64,000 nt of DNA from Casuarina equisetifolia (taxonomy: Eukaryota; Streptophyta; Magnoliopsida; Fagales; Casuarinaceae): contig CM052361.1 of assembly GCA_028551475.1 (NCBI GenBank), positions 875,501 to 939,500 on the forward strand, given 5' to 3'. Of this stretch, positions 59,533-64,000 are shown piece by piece. Numbering within the stretch: the stretch's first letter is position 1; each line of letters opens with the position of its first letter. A program made the position numbers and the translations under genes. The notes beneath the pieces are model-generated. The model did not search any database, was not told the DNA's origin, and saw only the letters and a list, made by a program, of their open reading frames with translations.

Positions 59533-62500
59533 ATGAGTTGTGTGCGCTGGGGAGAGAAGTTGAGATCGTTTCTGAACAACAGATGGCTGGTGTTCGTGGC
59601 TGCAATGTGGCTGCAATCCTGTGCGGGAATTGGATACCTGTTCGGGAGCATATCGCCAGTGATAAAGACCACGCTTGGTTATAACCAGAGGCAGATTGCG
59701 AAGCTCGGGGTGGCCAAAGACTTGGGGGACAGCGTTGGGTTCCTGGCTGGGAGCCTGTGCGAGGTGTTGCCCTTGTGGGGTGCTCTTCTTGTTGGTGCTC
59801 TGCAGAACTTTATTGGGTATGGCTGGGTTTGGCTCGTTGTCACCGGCAGATCTCCAACTCTGCCTTTGTGGGCTGTGAGTATAAATCAATAAGATTCTTT
59901 CGAGTTTACGTTTACTAATAGAGTTTTCTGTTGATTCTTTTACTGAATTTGGCTGTTTTCTATGCTGGGGCTGTGAGTTTCGAGCCAGGGCTCATCTTTT
60001 TTCTTTTTGTGTCTTGTTTTTGATTCATCACAAGTTTGATGATCTTCCAAGGTCTTCACTTCTTTCTAGATAGTCTTTTGGCGGAAGTTTTGGTGCTTTT
60101 TCTTCAGTTTTGCGTGATTGACAACAAAAAAGGACTTCTCGAATGGAAATTGTAGCAGTAGAGGGTGTTGGAGAAAGAATGTTCTTTTAGTTCCATAGCC
60201 TTTTTCAAGTGAAACTTTTGAATCGGTTTTGAACAGTTTCGAATGTCTTTTTGACCAGAGAACACTCCCAATGTAACATGCTCTCAGTGTTTGATTTCTG
60301 TCCCTGGTAGTCAATTATAACTACTGTTCTATAGTCTTTCCCTGTTTTATTTTCTTTCTGGTTTCGGCTTACAACTTAGGATGAAAGAAATCAAGTTGCA
60401 AAGAGCTGGAAGATCAGCTTCTCCTTTTTATGCCTTGTTTTAGCCTTTGAATTGATCTTTTGTAGTAATTTCTTGGTTCTCAGTATTGGTGTTTTTTAAG
60501 GGAGGGAGTTGATGGTGAAGAAAGTTTGAAAAAGCGTTTAACAAATCGCACCGTTGAAACTTCTACCTAATTCTGATTTATCTGCAATCAGTGAACTGGT
60601 TTTGCCGTTGATTTCCTTTATTGGAGTACTACTGCTTGTACGACAGCAGTCCTTTTTTTTTGTTGTTATATCTTTTAGGAGGAATCTTTGATATTCATAT
60701 CTAATTTATTTGCCCTCTTAACTGTTTGTTGCCTCCTGGATGCATCAATCAAATCCAGATTTCTAAGATTTCGAGCAGAACAATAAATTTGTTGTGTAAA
60801 AACTGGTCTCTATTATCTCTCTTTAAAGGGAGGTACTGCTTCTTGCAAGTTTGTGATCACTTCAGCATTATTCTATAATTAAATGCATATGCACAGCCAT
60901 GGGTTGGGATGCTTTAGGATTATGGCTTAATTATTTGTATATGCATATCGACTTGAAAAATGTACCCGCAGATCCTATTGAAATTGCTTTTCGGATGTTA
61001 GGAGAGGATCACTATGCCTTCTTCCAACCAAAAAAAGGAACATGAGTCTTGATGAAAATAGAAAATAATGATGAGCAGTAACCACAAGCAAGCAAAACTC
61101 AAAACCCTTTATTGCTAAATGATCTTTTGACCAACTTAATTGAGTGTGGTTCCAGTTTTCTTTTTCCTGTCTTCCATAGCTAGTTGTTGGTTGTCATTCC
61201 TTTGAAACCATTTTTTGACTGCAATCAAGGACACATGATTATGCGGTTCGTGTTCCTAGTGATTCAGATGGTTCCTTTCTTTGTTTGGATTCTGAGAATC
61301 CGTTATTGTGTTGAGATAATTATCTCAAAGCTCAGCATAATTACTTGCGTTCTCTTAGTCTGAGATTTTCTTTCTAAACTTATATGCCATCTTGACTGGT
61401 TATATTATTAACAGATATCAGTATGCAGATGTGCATTCTTATTTTTGTGGGAACAAACGGTGAGACCTACTTCAACACGGTAGCTCTAGTTGCCTGCGTG
61501 CAAAACTTTCCAAAAAGTCGGGGCCCTGTGGTTGGAATTCTCAAGGGATTTGCTGGACTGAGTGGCGCAATTTTGACTCAGATCTATGCAATGATTCATT
61601 CGCCTGATCATGCATCTCTCATATTCATGGTTGCAGTTGGCCCGGCTATGGTAGTTATAGCACTAATGTTCATTGTCAGACCTGTTGGAGGTCATAGACA
61701 AGTCCGGCCAACTGATGGCTTAAGTTTCACATTTATCTATAGTGTATGTCTCCTATTGGCGGCTTATTTGATGGGAGTCATGCTTGTTGAAGACCTGATC
61801 GATTTGAACCGAACAGTGATAATAATTTTTACAGTAATTCTATTTATCCTTATTCTGATTCCAATCGTGATTCCCGTGTCATTGAATTTTTGCCTGGAGG
61901 CAAGAGCTCCTGAGGAGGAAACACTCCTGGTTGAGCCACCAAAACAAGAATCTGACAGTCTCCGGCAGGATTCTAGTGAGGCTATACTTAGCGAGTTGGA
62001 AGATGAGAAGCCTAAGGAAGTGGACTTGCTTCCAGCATCAGAGAGGCAGAAGCGAATTGCACAGTTGCAAGCAAAACTATTCCAGGCAGCTGCAGAGGGA
62101 GCAGTGAGGGTGAAGAGGAGGAGAGGTCCGCATAGAGGGGAGGACTTCACCCTGATGCAAGCTTTAATTAAAGCAGACTTTTGGCTTATATTTTTCTCAC
62201 TACTGTTAGGATCTGGATCTGGGTTGACTGTGATTGATAATCTGGGTCAGATGAGCCAGTCTTTAGGCTATGATAACACGCATATATTTGTATCCATGAT
62301 CAGCATTTGGAACTTTCTTGGTCGAATTGGTGGCGGTTACTTCTCGGAGGTTATTGTGAGGTACAAGTTGATTTCATTCCCTCCTGGGTGTTTGTTAACC
62401 CCCAAGTTACATTTGATTTTGCGTTACTCTTTCTCATCAATCCGTGGCATTTTTTGAATAGGGACCATGCTTATCCAAGACCGGCAGCAATGGCTGTGGC

Positions 62501-62981
62501 CCAATTCATTATGGCATTTGGGCATATCTGCTTGGCTATGGGGTGGCCTGGAGCAATGTACATCGGCACACTGTTGATTGGTCTCGGTTATGGCGCTCAT
62601 TGGGCAATTGTGCCGGCTGCTGCCTCCGAGTTATTTGGTCTGAAAAAGTTCGCGGCACTGTACAATTTTCTCACCCTGGCAAATCCCGCAGGTTCTTTAG
62701 TCTTCTCTGGTCTGATTGCAAGCAGCATATATGATCATGAAGCAGAGAAGCAGGCTCATGGACACCATCAACCAGCAACGAATTGGGGATCGATTTTTTC
62801 CGGCATGTTTGGTGTGGATGAACCACTGAAATGTGAAGGTGCTATATGCTTCTTTCTGACTTCATTAATAATGTCTGGATTCTGCATAGTTGCTGTTGTA
62901 TTAAGCATGATTCTTGTTCATCGGACCAAGGTTGTTTACGCCCACCTCTATGGAAAAACTAGTGCAACAAGGCTTACGTAA
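59533..62981 (+). CDS. Nodulin-like / NFD4-like major facilitator superfamily transporter
   Basis: Exons are 59533-59874 (342 nt), 61429-62360 (932) and 62462-62981 (520 with stop), giving 597 aa, the usual length of this plant family (about 580-600). Junctions are GT/AG with agreeing phases: PLWA joins MCILIFVGTNGETYFNT, and SEVIVR joins DHAYPRPAAM. The N-terminal Nodulin-like domain starts RSFLNNRWLVFVAAMWLQSC; GYLFGSISPVIK, GVAKDLGDSVGFLAGSLCE and SRGPVVGILKGFAGLSGAI are family signatures. A charged cytosolic loop follows (about residues 275-350, ending in RVKRRRGPHRGEDF). The NFD4-like C-terminal half follows, with LIFFSLLLGSGSGLTVIDNL, GRIGGGYFSE and PAAASELFGLKKFAALYNF. About 12 membrane segments are expected. 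Substrates are not established for most members. The start at 59533 fits family length better than the upstream in-frame ATG. Confidence 0.93.
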
Positions 62982-64000
62982 CCAGATTATTTATCCAAAT
63001 TGTTGTGGTGTTTCGAGGTAGGTATCTTCCTTGTGAACATAAATCACAAGAACAATGGCAGAGGCAACACTCCCACGCTACGCTTCTTTCCATGGTTTTA
63101 TGTGTTTTGAATGTTGAAGTGATGTATGCATTCCCTTTTTGATTCAGACATTATTTGGCTTCAAAGTTTAAGATCACTGTCAGTTTTGTCCATAGTGGTC
63201 CATAAGATAATACACTGTGATTGTTTGTATGTACTCTCTTGATTTCTTTCATCTTCTAGCAATCAGATGCCTGTTTTTTTCTTCACGATTGCTCTCATGG
63301 TGGTTGTTATCCATGCTGGTTTGTAGAGTAAAATGTAGTGATTGCTGCAAGAATGTAGATTCTGCTTGGAACAAGATGTCATTTCAACTTACACAGTAAT
63401 TTAATATTTGATCTCAACTTCCATAGATTAACTTCGTATGATTTCATTCTACTGCTCATAGTTACCACTCGTTGATTGAGTTCTTGTGATCCCCACTTTC
63501 ACTGCATTGTCTTGGTTTGACATCCTTTTAATATGTTTACTTATCTTGTAGTCTTAATGAAAGGTGTCAAAGAAAAAAGTTTAACTTTTTCTAACATAAT
63601 CTAATCGCATCCAGAAAAGGAATTGAGAATCTCGTCTTTTTCTCATTCTTTTTCTTCTTCAGTTTTCTGTTTGGCATTTCGATACAGACTTCTTAGTTGT
63701 CAAAGCCTGCTTCTTTGGCATTTGATAAAAACTTGTCCAGCCGTGTCATTTATCTTCACATGGGCGACCATTTGATGTCAGAACAGGGCATTTACCAGAA
63801 ACCTAACTGAAAAAGGGGCCAGAAACAGGAAGATTCTATGTAAATTAAGGGCATTACTACCAGATCAAATACCTTGTGACTATTAACAGCAACCAAATGG
63901 CTGTTCATCTTGTCTTCTGTCGCTGCCCAGCCTACTTAACTCTGCATACCGGAAGCACTTCTAAAATGAATAATGAAATATACACTGGACATCTTAAAAT
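62982..64000 (+). other. 3' untranslated and downstream sequence of the MFS gene
   Basis: Mixed-composition sequence with no second gene recognised. The open frame 63217-63399 has no family signature. Confidence 0.5.

Overview
The window is nuclear DNA of a flowering plant, probably a woody eudicot. Genes have introns with GT/AG splice sites, intergenic DNA is AT-rich and repeat-laden, and the window holds a Ty1/copia LTR retrotransposon, a MIKC-type MADS-box gene, a cluster of plant-specific DUF3339 membrane micro-proteins, a plant NTF2 gene, a nuclear tRNA-Ser and a nodulin-like major facilitator gene. The species cannot be named from the sequence.

Layout. (1) 1-6105 is the left copy (copy A) of a direct segmental duplication. 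It carries exons 2, 3, 4, 6 and 7 of a MADS-box gene, with a broken exon 2 acceptor, exon 5 deleted and a solo-LTR-like insertion; its exon 1, if any, lies left of the window. (2) 6106-8349 is AT-rich with no gene seen, followed by a small frame-broken gene relic at 8350-8681. (3) 8840-22400 is a mosaic of repeated AT-rich modules, with a young copia element of the Tork/Tnt1 type (13478-18977, 687-bp LTRs, target duplication AATAT) nested in it. (4) 23420-40434 is a complete seven-exon MADS-box gene (copy B, predicted 214 aa, FLC-like in my judgement). Exon lengths are 185, 79, 62, 100, 42, 42 and 135 nt, and intron 1 is about 10.8 kb and full of tandem repeats. Exons 2-7 of this gene lie in the right copy of the duplication (32473-41703). 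(5) 42167-42716 is a small two-helix membrane protein gene. (6) 43929-51863 holds five DUF3339 genes in strictly alternating orientation. (7) 52882-54797 holds an unrecognised membrane-type open frame and a two-exon NTF2 gene, both on the minus strand. (8) tRNA-Ser(UGA) lies at 55808-55889. (9) 59533-62981 is a three-exon nodulin-like/NFD4-like MFS transporter gene (597 aa).

How the parts relate. The most informative system is the tandem MADS-box pair. Copy B keeps every exon, phase and splice site of a MIKC gene with an FLC-like layout. Copy A, about 93% identical in shared exons, has lost the exon 2 acceptor and exon 5. Exon differences between them are mostly amino-acid changing (21 of 28 by hand count), and exons differ at least as much as a sampled stretch of intron, so at least one copy has been free of constraint. 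The DUF3339 array is a second local gene expansion. No CRISPR, operon or bacterial mobile element is present.
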